Notes: a model not told the origin generated them from the sequence alone. 64,000 nucleotides of DNA from AP-15 sp963703855 (GCA_963703855.1 CAVPFW010000022.1:372001-436000); one strand, 5' to 3'; shown: positions 53,974-63,376, counted from the stretch's first letter. Numbers and translations are program-made.

Positions 53974-54588
53974 TCAGAAAAGTCGTTGCGGGATGATCAG
54001 AATATCGCCCGGTTGAAGGGCGACATTGCTCGACACGTCGCCATCCCTGATCAAGCTGTCGAGATGCACCGAATAGGTCGCCTGCTTGCCGTCGATCGTG
54101 CGCACGATCACCGAATCGTTCCCCGCGGCATAGCGCGTCAGGCCGCCGACCGCGAGCATCGCGTCGAGCACGGTCATGTCCGTGCGGTAGGCGATCGCCC
54201 GCGGCTGCGCGGCTTCGCCGATGATGCGCACCTGCTCGTTGAACGGGCCGATGAACTGTTCGGCGATCACCGTCACCACCGGCGCCTTGATGTATTTCGC
54301 CAAGCGCTGCTCGAGCTCGCGAGCGAGCTGGCTCGGGGTCTTGCCGATCGCGACCACATCCTCGACCAGCGGGATCGACAGGCGGCCGTCCGGGCGGACA
54401 TCGACGGTGACGGTCAGCTCGGGGTTGCGCCAGACAAATATGTTCAGCTTGTCGCCGGGGCCGATGATGTATTCGCTCGACGGCAGGGAGGAGGCCGCCG
54501 GCGCGGTCGGCAGCGGCGGCGCGTTGTGACATCCCGCGATCACCAGCACAACGGCGGTTCCGGCCGCGCGAAGCAACGTGCGATGCAC
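53974..54588 (-). CDS. XrtA system polysaccharide export lipoprotein (Wza/EpsE-like)
   Basis: 204 residues from the GTG at 54586-54588, because this start puts MHRTLLRAAGTAVVLVIAGC at the front: a lipoprotein signal with lipobox IAGC and Cys20. The mature protein has the polysaccharide export domain (SEYIIGPGDKLNIFVWRNPEL) and one SLBB-like repeat (VRIIGEAAQPRAIAYR). It is shorter than Wza, as usual for this locus. First gene of the operon. Confidence 0.9.
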   Translation of the reverse strand: MHRTLLRAAGTAVVLVIAGCHNAPPLPTAPAASSLPSSEYIIGPGDKLNIFVWRNPELTVTVDVRPDGRLSIPLVEDVVAIGKTPSQLARELEQRLAKYIKAPVVTVIAEQFIGPFNEQVRIIGEAAQPRAIAYRTDMTVLDAMLAVGGLTRYAAGNDSVIVRTIDGKQATYSVHLDSLIRDGDVSSNVALQPGDILIIPQRLF

Positions 54589-54963
54589 CCCTGCCGCTCC
54601 CCTACAGTTTCCCCGACCCGCTATGAGTATCCGTGCCGGCAAATGTTCGTTGCCGAAGACCGCAGTCCTCGCACCACCCGCATCGCGGCGAGGGACTTCC
54701 ACCCGTGGCCCGCGCTATAGCACCAAGCCGCCCAACGCGCAATAAAGATGTCGTTCACCTTTGTTAACCGACAACAGAAATTGCAGCAGCGACATTCGGA
54801 TGCCCTCGCAGTCATAGTCGAGCCTCGGTCGCCCGCCAGTCCGGGGCGCAGCTCGCGGCCGGAGCCGCGCCCGGCGGCACGAGCCTGCCGATAATCGCCC
54901 GCCTCGGTGAACAAACGATGAAGCCCCACGGCGATGAAACCCGGCGGCGAGGGGCAGCGCCGG
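54589..54963. promoter_or_regulatory. Leader and promoter region of the EPS operon (375 bases, no gene)
   Basis: No coding sequence is supported. The part around 54735-54790 is AT-richer (minus strand TTGTCGGTTAACAAAGGTG and CTTTATTGCG) and is the likeliest place for the operon promoter. I cannot assign hexamers firmly. Confidence 0.35.
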
Positions 54964-56208
54964 CTACGCCGCCAGCATCCGCGCCAGCCCCGACGCGGCC
55001 GGCGGGGCGCCGGGAAACACCAGATCGAGCTGACGGTCGGACAGCCGCATATGCGGTCCGAGAATCGCAGCGAGCGCCGCGCGAAAATCGGTCGCCACCG
55101 CGAGGTCGCGCCGCTGATAGAGCTGCCCCGGCATCAGTCCCGGCCAATCGCCGTAAACGCGGCCGCCCCGGATCGCGCCGCCGGCGACCCAGACGACGTT
55201 GCCGTGACCATGATCGGTGCCGCGATTGCCGTTCTCGTGCACTGTGCGGCCAAATTCCGACAGCACGACGATCACGGTGTCGCGCCAGGCGGGGCCCAGC
55301 CCCTGCGCCAGGGCGGCGAGCCCGTCGCCGAGCGGACGCAGCCGGTTGGCGAGCTGCCCGAGGTGGCCGCCCTGATCGACATGGGTGTCCCAGCCGCCGA
55401 GCGCGACAAAGGCGAGCCGGATCCGCGCGTCGCCGCCGATCAGCCGCGCCAGCCGGCCGGCCCGCGCGGCAAAGCTCGCCGGCGGCGGAGCGCCGGCATC
55501 GGCGATCGCCTGCTCGCGCGCGAGATCGCCGATCAGCCGGGCGCGCGCGCTGCGCCCCTCGCGATAGACCCGGCCCAGCGCATCGTCGCCCGCATACAGC
55601 CGGTCGAAGGCGCCGGCCAGCGCCGGCTGGTCGATCGGCAGCGGCTTGTCGGCATTGGGCCCGAGCGGCAGGTTGGCGACCGGCGCCGTGCCGGTCAGGA
55701 TGCGCGGCAGGGTCGGGCCGACGCTGATCGCCTCGGCAGGGTCGCGGGGGCCCGGCAGCGCCTGCAGCAGCCGGTTCATCCACCCGTCCGCGGTCGTGCT
55801 ACGCCCGGGGGTGCCGTTCTCGATGTAGCGCTGCGCCTCGAAATGCGAGCGGTTCGGGTCGGGCGAGCCGGCGGCGTGGATGAAGGCGAGCTTTGCCTCG
55901 CGCCACAACGGCATCAGGCTCCCCAGCGCCGGGTGCAGCCCGAAACGGCCGTCGAGCGGCAATGCGCCGTCGGGCTCCCCCGGCCGGGCGATCGCGATCG
56001 ACGGGCGCGCCGCGTAATAGGCCTCCTCGGCATAGGGCACGACCACGTTTAGGCCGTCGACGGCGCCGCGCAGCAGGATCACGATCAGGCGCTGCGGGCC
56101 GCCCTCCTCGACGGTCGCCCCCCAGGCTCCGGCGCCGAGCGGCAGCAAGGCCGCCCCGGCCGACGCTTTGAGGACGAAGCGCCGCGGCAAGCCTGGTCCG
56201 GCGGTCAT
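54964..56208 (-). CDS. DUF1501 domain-containing secreted protein
   Basis: 414 residues with a twin-arginine signal (PRRFVLKASAGAALLPLGAG). The DUF1501 fold is a sulfatase/phosphatase-like domain with GAVDGLNVVVPYAE, NRSHFEAQRYIENG, VALGGWDTHVDQGG and SEFGRTVHENGNRGTDHGHG, where the Asp/His metal site lies. It is always encoded with a DUF1800 partner, as here. The role is unknown. Confidence 0.9.
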   Translation of the reverse strand: MTAGPGLPRRFVLKASAGAALLPLGAGAWGATVEEGGPQRLIVILLRGAVDGLNVVVPYAEEAYYAARPSIAIARPGEPDGALPLDGRFGLHPALGSLMPLWREAKLAFIHAAGSPDPNRSHFEAQRYIENGTPGRSTTADGWMNRLLQALPGPRDPAEAISVGPTLPRILTGTAPVANLPLGPNADKPLPIDQPALAGAFDRLYAGDDALGRVYREGRSARARLIGDLAREQAIADAGAPPPASFAARAGRLARLIGGDARIRLAFVALGGWDTHVDQGGHLGQLANRLRPLGDGLAALAQGLGPAWRDTVIVVLSEFGRTVHENGNRGTDHGHGNVVWVAGGAIRGGRVYGDWPGLMPGQLYQRRDLAVATDFRAALAAILGPHMRLSDRQLDLVFPGAPPAASGLARMLAA

Positions 56209-56217
56209 CGACGCTCC

Positions 56218-57729
56218 TTATCTGCGCATGAAATCGGGGCTGCCGAGGATCAGCGCGGCGCGCAGGCCCGAGGGGGCGGCCTCGACCGCCGCCCGCGCCG
56301 AGCTCGACAATGACGAGCCGAAGATTTCGTCGAGGCGCGCGGGATCGACCGGAACGGGCCGATGCGGCGGGGGCGGCGCGGCGTCTTCCTCGCTGCGCGG
56401 CGCCGTATCGACCGGCAGAGAGCCGCGGGCAAAGGCGGCGGCAAAGCTGATCCGCTGCAGCGTCGCGTCCGGGCTCAGCCACGCCTCTTGCGTGTTCTTG
56501 TAGCCGTCCGGGGTCTGGCACTCGTAAAGCGGCATGCCGAGCCGGCTCATCCACCCGAGCAGCGGGCGCAGATTGTTGACCGGGAGCCCGGCCGCGCGCA
56601 CCGCGGAAATCACGAATTCATAGGGTGTCTTGTATTTCTGCCCGGCGCTGTCCCAGAACTCGGCGCTGGCGAACAAGGTCTTCAGCACGGCGCGGATGTC
56701 GCCGCCGGTGGCGAGAAAACGACCGGCGAGCCGCTCGACCAGCGCCGGCGGCGGCGCGTCGGCGACAAAATACTGCGCCAGCTCGTAGGCAATGTGCCGT
56801 GCGGTCGCCGGGCTCGCGGCCAGAATGGCGAGCGCCTCCTCGCCCTCGGCCTTGCCATGGGCCCGCAGCTGCCGTCCCAAAAAAACCTTGGCGCCGTAAT
56901 CGTGGCGCGCGCCGTCGAACACCGCGGCGATACCGGGAAATTCCCGAGCGCCCGGCGGATTGACCCGCCACCCGGTGAAGACCCGCGCCAGGGTTTCGAC
57001 ATCGGCCTGGGTATAGCCGCCGTCGACGCCCAAGGTGTGCAGCTCCATGACCTCGCGGGCGAAATTCTCGTTGAGCCCGCTCGCGCCGCCGCGCGCGCCG
57101 GGGCTGCCCGGCGCCGCGTTCCGGGTATTGTCGAGATAGACCAGCATCGCCGGGTGCTTGGCCACGGCATAGAGCAGGTCGCGGAACCGGCCGAGCGCGT
57201 TCGGGCGAATCGCCTGCCGCTCGTAATCGCCGATCCAGACGCGGTCCAGCCCCTCGCCGGCGAAGATGTTGAAGTGGTTGAACCAGAAGTTGACCATGAC
57301 CTGTTCGAGCTGGCGGCGGCTCAGCAATGCCTTCAGCACGCGCGCCTCGGTGGCCTCGCGGACGACCAGCCCCGCCCGCGCGCGCTGCGCCTTGAGCTCG
57401 TCGGGCGTCGGCGCGACCCCCGGCACCGGGCGCAGCGGCCCGAACAGCTGCCGCAGCTCGACCGCGTCGAGACCCGGAGTGCCGAGCTCGGCCAGGCGAA
57501 AGCGCAGCTCGACCGGCTCGGAGATCGCGGCCGGATCGAGCTGCTCGGCGATGTAGCGCTCGACCCCGACCGCCTTCACGTAGTTGAAATCGTCGAGGGT
57601 CGGGCCAAAGGCGAGCCGGTTCAGAACGTGAATGACCTGGCGATCCGAATCGACGGCGCTCGCCGGCGCCGGCAGCAGCAGGAGCAGCACACACGCCGCC
57701 ACGAGGATTCCTCCAGATCGGCTCGGCAT
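56218..57729 (-). CDS. DUF1800 domain-containing secreted protein
   Basis: 503 residues. Sec signal peptide ILVAACVLLLLLPAPASA, then HVLNRLAFGPTLDDFNYVKA, the family opening. NFWFNHFNIF, NFAREVMELHTLGVDGGYTQ and VFTGWRV are DUF1800 hallmarks. Partner of the DUF1501 gene nine bases downstream. Function unknown. Confidence 0.9.
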   Translation of the reverse strand: MPSRSGGILVAACVLLLLLPAPASAVDSDRQVIHVLNRLAFGPTLDDFNYVKAVGVERYIAEQLDPAAISEPVELRFRLAELGTPGLDAVELRQLFGPLRPVPGVAPTPDELKAQRARAGLVVREATEARVLKALLSRRQLEQVMVNFWFNHFNIFAGEGLDRVWIGDYERQAIRPNALGRFRDLLYAVAKHPAMLVYLDNTRNAAPGSPGARGGASGLNENFAREVMELHTLGVDGGYTQADVETLARVFTGWRVNPPGAREFPGIAAVFDGARHDYGAKVFLGRQLRAHGKAEGEEALAILAASPATARHIAYELAQYFVADAPPPALVERLAGRFLATGGDIRAVLKTLFASAEFWDSAGQKYKTPYEFVISAVRAAGLPVNNLRPLLGWMSRLGMPLYECQTPDGYKNTQEAWLSPDATLQRISFAAAFARGSLPVDTAPRSEEDAAPPPPHRPVPVDPARLDEIFGSSLSSSARAAVEAAPSGLRAALILGSPDFMRR

Positions 57730-57852
57730 CGCTCTCGCAGGCTCTGACCGTTGACTGCCGTATTACGAACCGGGAGGCCTGATTATATCCCCGATCGCCG
57801 CGGTCTGCCTCCCCCCTCTGTTTTGGACGCAAAGCGCGTGCCCGCAGGCAAA

Positions 57853-59343
57853 TCAGCTCGAGCCGGCGGTGCCGCGCTGCGCGCGCGACGGCGCCGGCTC
57901 GCCGGCGCCAGCCGGTTGCAGAGCGCCGGCCGGCTGCAGAACGCCAGCCGGTTGCGGTGCGCCGGCCGGTTGCGCAGCGCCGACGAACTTGAACAGGCGA
58001 AAGACGCTGGCGACCGCGGCCGTCGCCGCGAACCCGGCGGCCAGCAGGATCGCCACGGTCGGCCCGGTCGCGCCGGAGGGTCCGGCAAACCCGAAGATCA
58101 GCGCGACCAGGGCGGCGCCGATGGTCTGCCCGAGCAGCCGGGCCGTCGATTGGATGGCGCCGGCGCCGCCGCTGCGCTCGCGCGGCGCGCTGGCGACGAT
58201 GGCCCGGTTGTTCGGCGATTGGAAAAACCCGAACCCCAGCCCGCACACGGTCATGCGCCACAGGATGTCGGCGGTGCCGGGATCGGCCGGCAGCAAGGCC
58301 ACGAGCACATAGCCGAGGCTCAGCACGCTCAACCCGATGCCGCCGAGGATCCCCGCCGGGTAGCGGTCGGCGAGCCTGCCGGCCAGCGGGGCGATCAGCG
58401 CGACCGTCGCCGGCCACGGCGTCATCAACAGCCCGGTCGCAACCTGCGAACGCCCGATCACGTCCTCGAAATAAAACGGCAATGCGACAAAGGTGATGCC
58501 CTGCGCGACAAAGGTCGTGACCGAAGTGGCGACCGACAGCGCGAATATCGGCCGGCGGAACAAATCGACCGGGAGCAGCGGCAGGCTCAGCGAGGCTTGG
58601 CGGCGCACCAGCACATAGCCGACGCAGACGGCCCCGACCAGCTCGACGGCGACGAACAGGCCGGCCTGCCCGTGACCGATGCCGTTGATCCCGGCGATCA
58701 GAAAGGCGAAGGCAACGGCGCTCAACGCCGCGCTCGCCAAGTCGAAGCGATGCGGCGACGGCGGCGTCTGCGGCAACAGCCGCAAGGACATGGCCAAGGT
58801 GACGAGCCCGATCGGCACGCTGATCGCAAACAGCCAATGCCAGGAGGCGACCGAGAGGATCCCCGCCGCGACGCTCGGCCCGGCGGCCGAGGAGACCGAC
58901 ACGGCGACCGCGGTCATCGCGATGCCGCGCCCCAATTGCCGCCGCGGATAGGTAAAGCGCACCAGCGCGATGTTGACGCTCATCATCCCGGCGGCGCCGA
59001 GACCCTGGAGCGCTCGTCCCGCCGCCAGCATCGCCAGCGAGTGCGACAGCGCGCTGACCAGCGCGGCGCCGGTGAACACCGCAAAGCCGAGCGCGTAGAT
59101 GCGGCGATAGCCGAAAATGTCGCCGAGCGAGGCCAGCGGCAACAGCGAGACCACCACCGCGAGCTGGTAGGCGTTGATGACCCAGATCGACTGCGCCGGG
59201 CTGGCGCCGAGATCTTTGCCGATCGCCGGCAGGGCGATGTTGGCGATCGAGCTGTCGAGAACCGACACCACCATGCCGACGACGAGGGTGACGATCGCCC
59301 AATAGCGTTGGGGAGACGGAACCCCGTCCTCGGCGGTGTTCAT
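57853..59343 (-). CDS. MFS drug:H+ antiporter, DHA2 (14-TM) family
   Basis: 496 residues from the ATG at 59341-59343. It has 14 predicted membrane segments and motif C-like VVSVLDSSIANIALPAIG in TM1. GDIFGYRRIYALGF is motif A. The last 40 residues are a cytoplasmic tail of repeated PAG units, encoded by near-identical 18-base repeats. A multidrug or acid exporter by family; substrate not known. Confidence 0.88.
   Translation of the reverse strand: MNTAEDGVPSPQRYWAIVTLVVGMVVSVLDSSIANIALPAIGKDLGASPAQSIWVINAYQLAVVVSLLPLASLGDIFGYRRIYALGFAVFTGAALVSALSHSLAMLAAGRALQGLGAAGMMSVNIALVRFTYPRRQLGRGIAMTAVAVSVSSAAGPSVAAGILSVASWHWLFAISVPIGLVTLAMSLRLLPQTPPSPHRFDLASAALSAVAFAFLIAGINGIGHGQAGLFVAVELVGAVCVGYVLVRRQASLSLPLLPVDLFRRPIFALSVATSVTTFVAQGITFVALPFYFEDVIGRSQVATGLLMTPWPATVALIAPLAGRLADRYPAGILGGIGLSVLSLGYVLVALLPADPGTADILWRMTVCGLGFGFFQSPNNRAIVASAPRERSGGAGAIQSTARLLGQTIGAALVALIFGFAGPSGATGPTVAILLAAGFAATAAVASVFRLFKFVGAAQPAGAPQPAGVLQPAGALQPAGAGEPAPSRAQRGTAGSS
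57880..57980 (-). repeat. 18-base tandem repeats coding the PAGxxQ tail of the MFS gene
   Basis: About five copies of a unit reading GCGCCGGCCGGTTGCAGA-like on the + strand encode AQPAGAPQPAGVLQPAG and so on. The copies differ by a few bases. The number of units probably varies among strains. Confidence 0.6.
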
Positions 59344-59384
59344 TCGTGTCGCGGCATATCCCGAGAAGCCATTGCCGGAAATCG

Positions 59385-59440
59385 CCCCTCGCCCCAACCC
59401 TCTCCCCGCCAGCGGGGCGAGAGAGCGGCCGGCGCTGCGT
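59385..59440. repeat. Partial copy of the CCCCTC...CTCTCCCCGC intergenic element
   Basis: CCCCTCGCCCCAACCCTCTC and CCCGCCAGCGGGGCGAGAGA resemble the left half of the element at 22966-23100. It lies between the MFS and DinB genes and may form a hairpin. Confidence 0.45.
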
Positions 59441-59484
59441 CGGAGCGGGTTCGACCCGATAAGCCTATCCCGGGCGGCGGGCTT

Positions 59485-59997
59485 TTAACCGACGATCTGC
59501 GGGATCAGCAAAAACAGGTCGGTGTCGCCGGTTTCCCGGCCGGCGGCGGTCAGCATCGCGTGCGCCTGGCCGCGATGATGGGTCTGATGGTTGAAGAAAT
59601 GCGTCACCAGCAGCCGCTTCGGCGCGCTGATTTCGCGGTTCGCCGCACCGCTGAACCAGAGCATGTCCTCGTCGAGCCAGGCGTCGTCGACCTGGTGCGC
59701 CCACCGGGTGATGTCGGCGTCGGCCTGTTCGCGGGTCGCGGCGAGCTCGGCAAAGTCGTCGATCATGTGTGCGCTCTGTTTGATCGGAGCCGCCGGCTTC
59801 GGCCAATTGTCGAAGCGCGACATCCATTGCCGGTCGCCCCACAGGATGTGGGTCAGAGTGCCGTGGATCGAGCCCCAGAACGCGCCGCGCGGCATCCGCC
59901 GCTCAGCCTCCGAAAGACCGGCGGCCGCGCCATAGAGACGGCGGTTCATCTCGGCATTGTAGGCGGCCATGGTGCGGACATAGGCGGCGGTGATCAT
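59485..59997 (-). CDS. DinB-like family protein
   Basis: 170 residues from the ATG at 59995-59997. A four-helix DinB-type bundle with three metal His: His in GTLTHILWGD, and the pair in LVTHFFNHQTHHRGQAH. The family includes thiol-dependent metalloenzymes. Substrate unknown. Same strand as the MFS gene, 141 bases apart. Confidence 0.9.
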   Translation of the reverse strand: MITAAYVRTMAAYNAEMNRRLYGAAAGLSEAERRMPRGAFWGSIHGTLTHILWGDRQWMSRFDNWPKPAAPIKQSAHMIDDFAELAATREQADADITRWAHQVDDAWLDEDMLWFSGAANREISAPKRLLVTHFFNHQTHHRGQAHAMLTAAGRETGDTDLFLLIPQIVG

Positions 59998-60024
59998 CGC
60001 TGCTCCTCGATAAATAGTTGTAAT

Positions 60025-60117
60025 ACCGTCATTGCCGGGCTTGACCCGGCAATCCACACAGGCTCCGGCGGCGGGAGCTTCGCGGGGATGCCCGGGTCTA
60101 GCCCGGGCAAGACGATG
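60025..60117. repeat. Intergenic palindromic repeat with two hairpins
   Basis: ATTGCCGGGCTTGACCCGGC with AAT forms one hairpin (60031-60053); ATGCCCGGGTCTAGCCCGGG with CA forms another (60089-60112). This is the dispersed 'GTCATTGCCGGGCTTGACCCGGCAATCC' type common in alphaproteobacteria. It lies between the convergently adjacent DinB start and the enoyl-CoA hydratase stop. Confidence 0.6.
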
Positions 60118-60123
60118 TTGGGG

Positions 60124-60924
60124 TCAACGGCCCTTGAACGGTCCCGGCCGGCGCTTTTCGGCAAAGGCGCGCGCCGCCTCGTGAAAGTCCTCGGAGAGGT
60201 AGAGCTTCAGCGGCGCCGTCTGCATCGCTACCTCGCGCTCGATCTGCTCCATATACCAGCGCCGGGTGCGCACCGTCGCCCGCACCGAAAGCGGCGGGTT
60301 CCGGGCGACCGCGCCGGCGAGCTCGAGCGCCGCCGCCAGATGCCGCCCCGGGGGCGCCACCTGGTTGACGATGCCGGCCGCGAGCGCCTCCTCGGCGGTG
60401 AAGAACCGCCCGGTCAGCGCCACCTCGGTGGCGAACGCCGCAGCGCCGCGAAAATTCAGCAAGGCCCAGTACTTCGAGCCGCCGAGCCCGCGCGAGGTTT
60501 CGGTCACCTGGAATTTCGTCCCGGCCTCGGCGACGATCAGATCGCACTCCAGCACGATGCCGAGGGCGAGACCCATCGCATAGCCGTGCGGTGCCGCGAT
60601 CACCGGCTTCCAATTGACCGAGCGGGTCAGGAGGTCGGCGGAATTGGCGCCCCAGCCCTGCGGGCCGCCATGCTCAATGAACTCCTCGCGGCGGCGCAGC
60701 TGGCGCTGATGCACATCGGCGCCGCTCGAAAAAGCGCGACCGGCGCCGCAGATGATCGCAACCTGCGCCTCCTGGTCGAGGTCGAAGCGGCGCAGCGCGT
60801 CGGCCAGATGGCGCACCAGCTCGTCGCTGAAGGCGTTGAGCCGATCCGGCCGATTGAGGGTCAAGGTCGCGATCTGGTCCTCGCAGGCGTACCCGACCAG
60901 CGGCTCGGCGCTCGTCTCGGCCAC
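60124..60924 (-). CDS. Enoyl-CoA hydratase/isomerase family protein
   Basis: 266 residues from the GTG at 60922-60924 behind GGAGGAG; the open frame further upstream is not coding-like. Crotonase fold with LNRPDRLNAFSDEL, the oxyanion-hole AGRAFSSGADVHQRQ, and GYAMGLALGIVLECDLIVA. The Glu pair of true hydratases is not obvious: the second oxyanion loop continues TSRGLGGSKYW. It may be an isomerase or other crotonase. Confidence 0.88.
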   Translation of the reverse strand: MAETSAEPLVGYACEDQIATLTLNRPDRLNAFSDELVRHLADALRRFDLDQEAQVAIICGAGRAFSSGADVHQRQLRRREEFIEHGGPQGWGANSADLLTRSVNWKPVIAAPHGYAMGLALGIVLECDLIVAEAGTKFQVTETSRGLGGSKYWALLNFRGAAAFATEVALTGRFFTAEEALAAGIVNQVAPPGRHLAAALELAGAVARNPPLSVRATVRTRRWYMEQIEREVAMQTAPLKLYLSEDFHEAARAFAEKRRPGPFKGR

Positions 60925-61158
60925 ACTCTCCTCCCTCGTCGTGTGCAGGCACGACCGCAGGATAGCGTCGAATCGGCCCGCGCCGCCAGCGGCCTCGCGA
61001 CACATCTTCCGTGCACCAGCCGAAGCCCGCCGGACCGCTTCGAAGACCGCGAGCGGGGCTTCCACGCTCGGCGCGCCGTGACCCGCGGCGTCAGCTTGCA
61101 AAGCGTCGCAGGCGGTCCTAGGTATCAAGAGGTATTACCGCAGGCAAAGAGTTCGCCG

Positions 61159-61428
61159 ATGACCACCAGCGTTGCGGTCAAGCTCGATGACGACACTCGC
61201 AGGCGACTGCAAGCCCTCGGCAATCTGCGGGATCGCTCGCCGCACTGGCTGATGCGCGTCGCGATCCAGGAATACCTCGACCGCGAGGAGACTTACGAAC
61301 GGGAGAAGCGGGAAGACCTGGAGCGCTGGGAACGCTATGTGCTGACCGGCGAGGCGGTGGCGCATGATGCCGTAACGGAGTGGCTGGACAGCATCGGCAG
61401 CGATGCCGAGCGGCCATGCCCGACGTAA
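61159..61428 (+). CDS. CopG/RHH-type antitoxin
   Basis: 89 residues from the ATG at 61159. A ribbon-helix-helix start TTSVAVKLDDDTRRRLQALG with SPHWLMRVAIQEYLDREE, as in antitoxins with a DNA-binding N-terminus. The tail is acidic (REDLERWERYV) and should wrap the toxin. It overlaps the ParE-like gene by 13 bases, so the two form an operon. It probably autoregulates the pair. Confidence 0.85.
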   Translation: MTTSVAVKLDDDTRRRLQALGNLRDRSPHWLMRVAIQEYLDREETYEREKREDLERWERYVLTGEAVAHDAVTEWLDSIGSDAERPCPT

Positions 61429-61712
61429 GGTGGCTGCCGGAAGCTGTTGCCGACCTCGACCGCCTGTTCCTGTTCCTCAAGGAGAAAAACCCGCAAGCAG
61501 CCCGCCGCGCCGCCGGCACGATCCGCAACGGAGCCGACTTATTGCGTTCGGCGCCGGAACTCGGTCGGCCAATGGCCGACGGCACCCCCCGGCGCGAGCT
61601 CGTGATCCCATTTGCCTCGGGCGGCTACGTGCTGCGCTACCGGATCGACAATAACGGGGTGGTGGTCATCATCCGCGTCTGGCACGGTCGCGAAGATCGG
61701 CGAGCAAGATGA
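61416..61712 (+). CDS. ParE/RelE-family toxin
   Basis: 98 residues from the ATG at 61416. ParE-like fold: VRWLPEAVADLDRLFLFLKE at the start, RRAAGTIRNGADLLRSAPELG, RRELVIPFASGGYVLRYRID and VVIIRVWHGRED at the end. The RVWHGRE end is the usual ParE signature. Probably gyrase-targeting, by family only. Antitoxin directly upstream. Confidence 0.88.
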   Translation: MPDVRWLPEAVADLDRLFLFLKEKNPQAARRAAGTIRNGADLLRSAPELGRPMADGTPRRELVIPFASGGYVLRYRIDNNGVVVIIRVWHGREDRRAR

Positions 61713-61804
61713 TCCAACCCTCGTCTCACGCCACCCCGCTGAACCGGCTTGCCTGTGCTTGGTGAAACCCTCGTCTTTGCGACTCCGGCGGCGGTGATGG
61801 AAAA

Positions 61805-62149
61805 TTGAGACAAACGGCCTCAGGGGTTGATCTTCGGGCTATTAAGTCCGATTTCGTAAAATCAGATCGTCATAGGGTAACAAGTCATGAGCATGTCTGG
61901 GACGCAAAAGGGTATCTGCGGAGAACAAATGTGACCACGCCTACAATACTGGATCATCGCATCGCCGAAATTGAATATGTACCGAACACTATGCCGTGGG
62001 TCTCCCCGGATATAGGTCCCGGTGTTCAAGTTAAAAATGTGAGAGCGGATGATGGGCAGGTGATCGAGGATGGGGAATATTTATTCATAGTTAAAGGCGA
62101 CGGACTTTTTGCACGAGATCGAGAATTTATTTGGCGATTTTCACCTTGA
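61805..62149 (+). CDS. Hypothetical protein, low-GC
   Basis: Up to 114 residues if the TTG at 61805 is used; no earlier ATG in frame is available. The second half (EIEYVPNTMPWVSPDIGPGV, DGEYLFIVKGDGLFARD) has a regular beta pattern and reads like real protein. The first 40 residues do not. It may be the 3' part of a degraded gene. Lower GC than the neighbours suggests it came in with the mobile DNA at this edge. Not recognised. Confidence 0.35.
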   Translation: MRQTASGVDLRAIKSDFVKSDRHRVTSHEHVWDAKGYLRRTNVTTPTILDHRIAEIEYVPNTMPWVSPDIGPGVQVKNVRADDGQVIEDGEYLFIVKGDGLFARDREFIWRFSP

Positions 62150-62200
62150 CAAAGCAGCGATACCTTGCGACAATCGAGCCGTTATTTCGGAGCGATTGCA

Positions 62201-63150
62201 ATGGCCGAAGCCGAACTCGACAACCCCGCCTTTCAAGATGACGATCTAGCCCGCGAGTGGTTCGAAGCTCGCATCTGGCCGAACGGTCCGGTCTGCCCAC
62301 ATTGCGGGTCTTTCGGCGAAGGCGTAACCCGGATGTTCGGCAAGAAGCACCGGCCCGGCTGTTTCCAGTGCAACGCTTGCCGTGAGCAGTTTACGGTCAC
62401 GGTCGGGACCGTCATGGAGCGGTCGAAGATCGGGCTCCATATCTGGCTTAAGGCAATGTACCTGCTCTCCGCCTCGAAAAAAGGGATGAGCACGCATCAG
62501 TTGCATAGGATGCTTGGGGTCAGCCTTAAGTCCACCTGGTTCATGATGCACCGCATCCGCGAGGCAATGCGGGAGCCATATTTCGCGACGAAAATGGGCG
62601 GCTTCCAAAAACCCGTCCAGGCTGACGAAACGTTTGTTGGCCGGCGCACCACGCGGGCCGGTGAAGTCCGCAAGCGCGGTTATGCCGAAAAGGAGCCGAT
62701 CGTCACCCTGGTTGACGGCAAGCAGGCCCGGTCGTTTCACGTTCCCGAAGTGAATGCAGCAACCCTAAGGCCGATCCTCCGCGAGCAAATCGACAAGGCG
62801 GCAATGGTGTTCACGGATGAGGCGACCTACTACGCCGGCCTGAAAGCCGATTTCCCAGCCGGTCACTTCACGGTACAGCACAACATCGGCGAATATGTGC
62901 GCGGCGCGCGACGGTGAACGCCTGCGAAAACTACTTCTCGATTTTGAAGCGCGGGATCTATGGCGTCTATCAACACGTCAGCCCGACGCATTTGAAGCGG
63001 TACGCTGCCGAATTCGATTTTCGCTACAACAACCGTGTCGGGCTCGGGGTCGACGACATGGCGCGCACCGCGAAGGTGGCGGCTGGCGCGGCCGGCAAGC
63101 GGTTAACCTATCAAAGAACTCGTCAGCAACCCGAAGCCGAAGCGTCCTAG
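62201..63150 (+). mobile_element. IS1595-family transposase, frameshifted (ISXO2-like)
   Basis: The ATG at 62201 starts MAEAELDNPAFQDDDLARE. A zinc ribbon (CPHCGS, CNAC) follows at 32-60. Then come the DDE acids Asp142 (QADETFVG) and Asp206 (VFTDEATYY). The frame ends with EYVRGARR and a stop near 62917. The next frame continues NACENYFSILKRGIYGVYQH to LTYQRTRQ and a stop at 63150, with the third acid in NACENYF. One base is missing plus substitutions at the joint (expected VRGDVHTNACENYF). So it is inactive as read. I could not find terminal inverted repeats. Confidence 0.8.
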
Positions 63151-63355
63151 CCGCTCGACTTGGCGGGGCCGCGGGAAACGGGCTTCCGCTTCGGCCGATC
63201 CCCGGCAGCTTGCTTTCCAGTTCGATGAACCGGAGGGGCGGTGACCACCTTGTCGAACGTCCGCTCGAACCGCTCCCACGAATCGGGATGAGCTCGATCC
63301 CTTCCTCAGCCGGCGTTGTCGGTCTCGTTGGCTTATCATCCATGGCTGTGCTCAC
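63150..63355 (-). pseudogene. IS-associated small passenger ORF, frameshifted
   Basis: On the minus strand the frame from 63355 reads MDDKPTRPTTPAEEGIELIP, then shifts; the adjacent frame gives DSWERFERTFDKVVTAPPVH and KRKPVSRGPAKSSG to a stop at 63150. Small proteins of this kind (DDKPTRP...LIPDxWERFE) often accompany such transposases. One base too few near 63291 explains the shift. Function unknown. Confidence 0.5.
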
Positions 63356-63376
63356 GGTGAGCCGGGAATGGCACGC

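Noticed and set aside
57751..61156. A very long + strand open frame leading into the CopG-like antitoxin
   Set aside because: The stretch before 61159 is the shadow of the DUF1800, MFS, DinB and enoyl-CoA hydratase genes. Only the last 89 codons look like protein.
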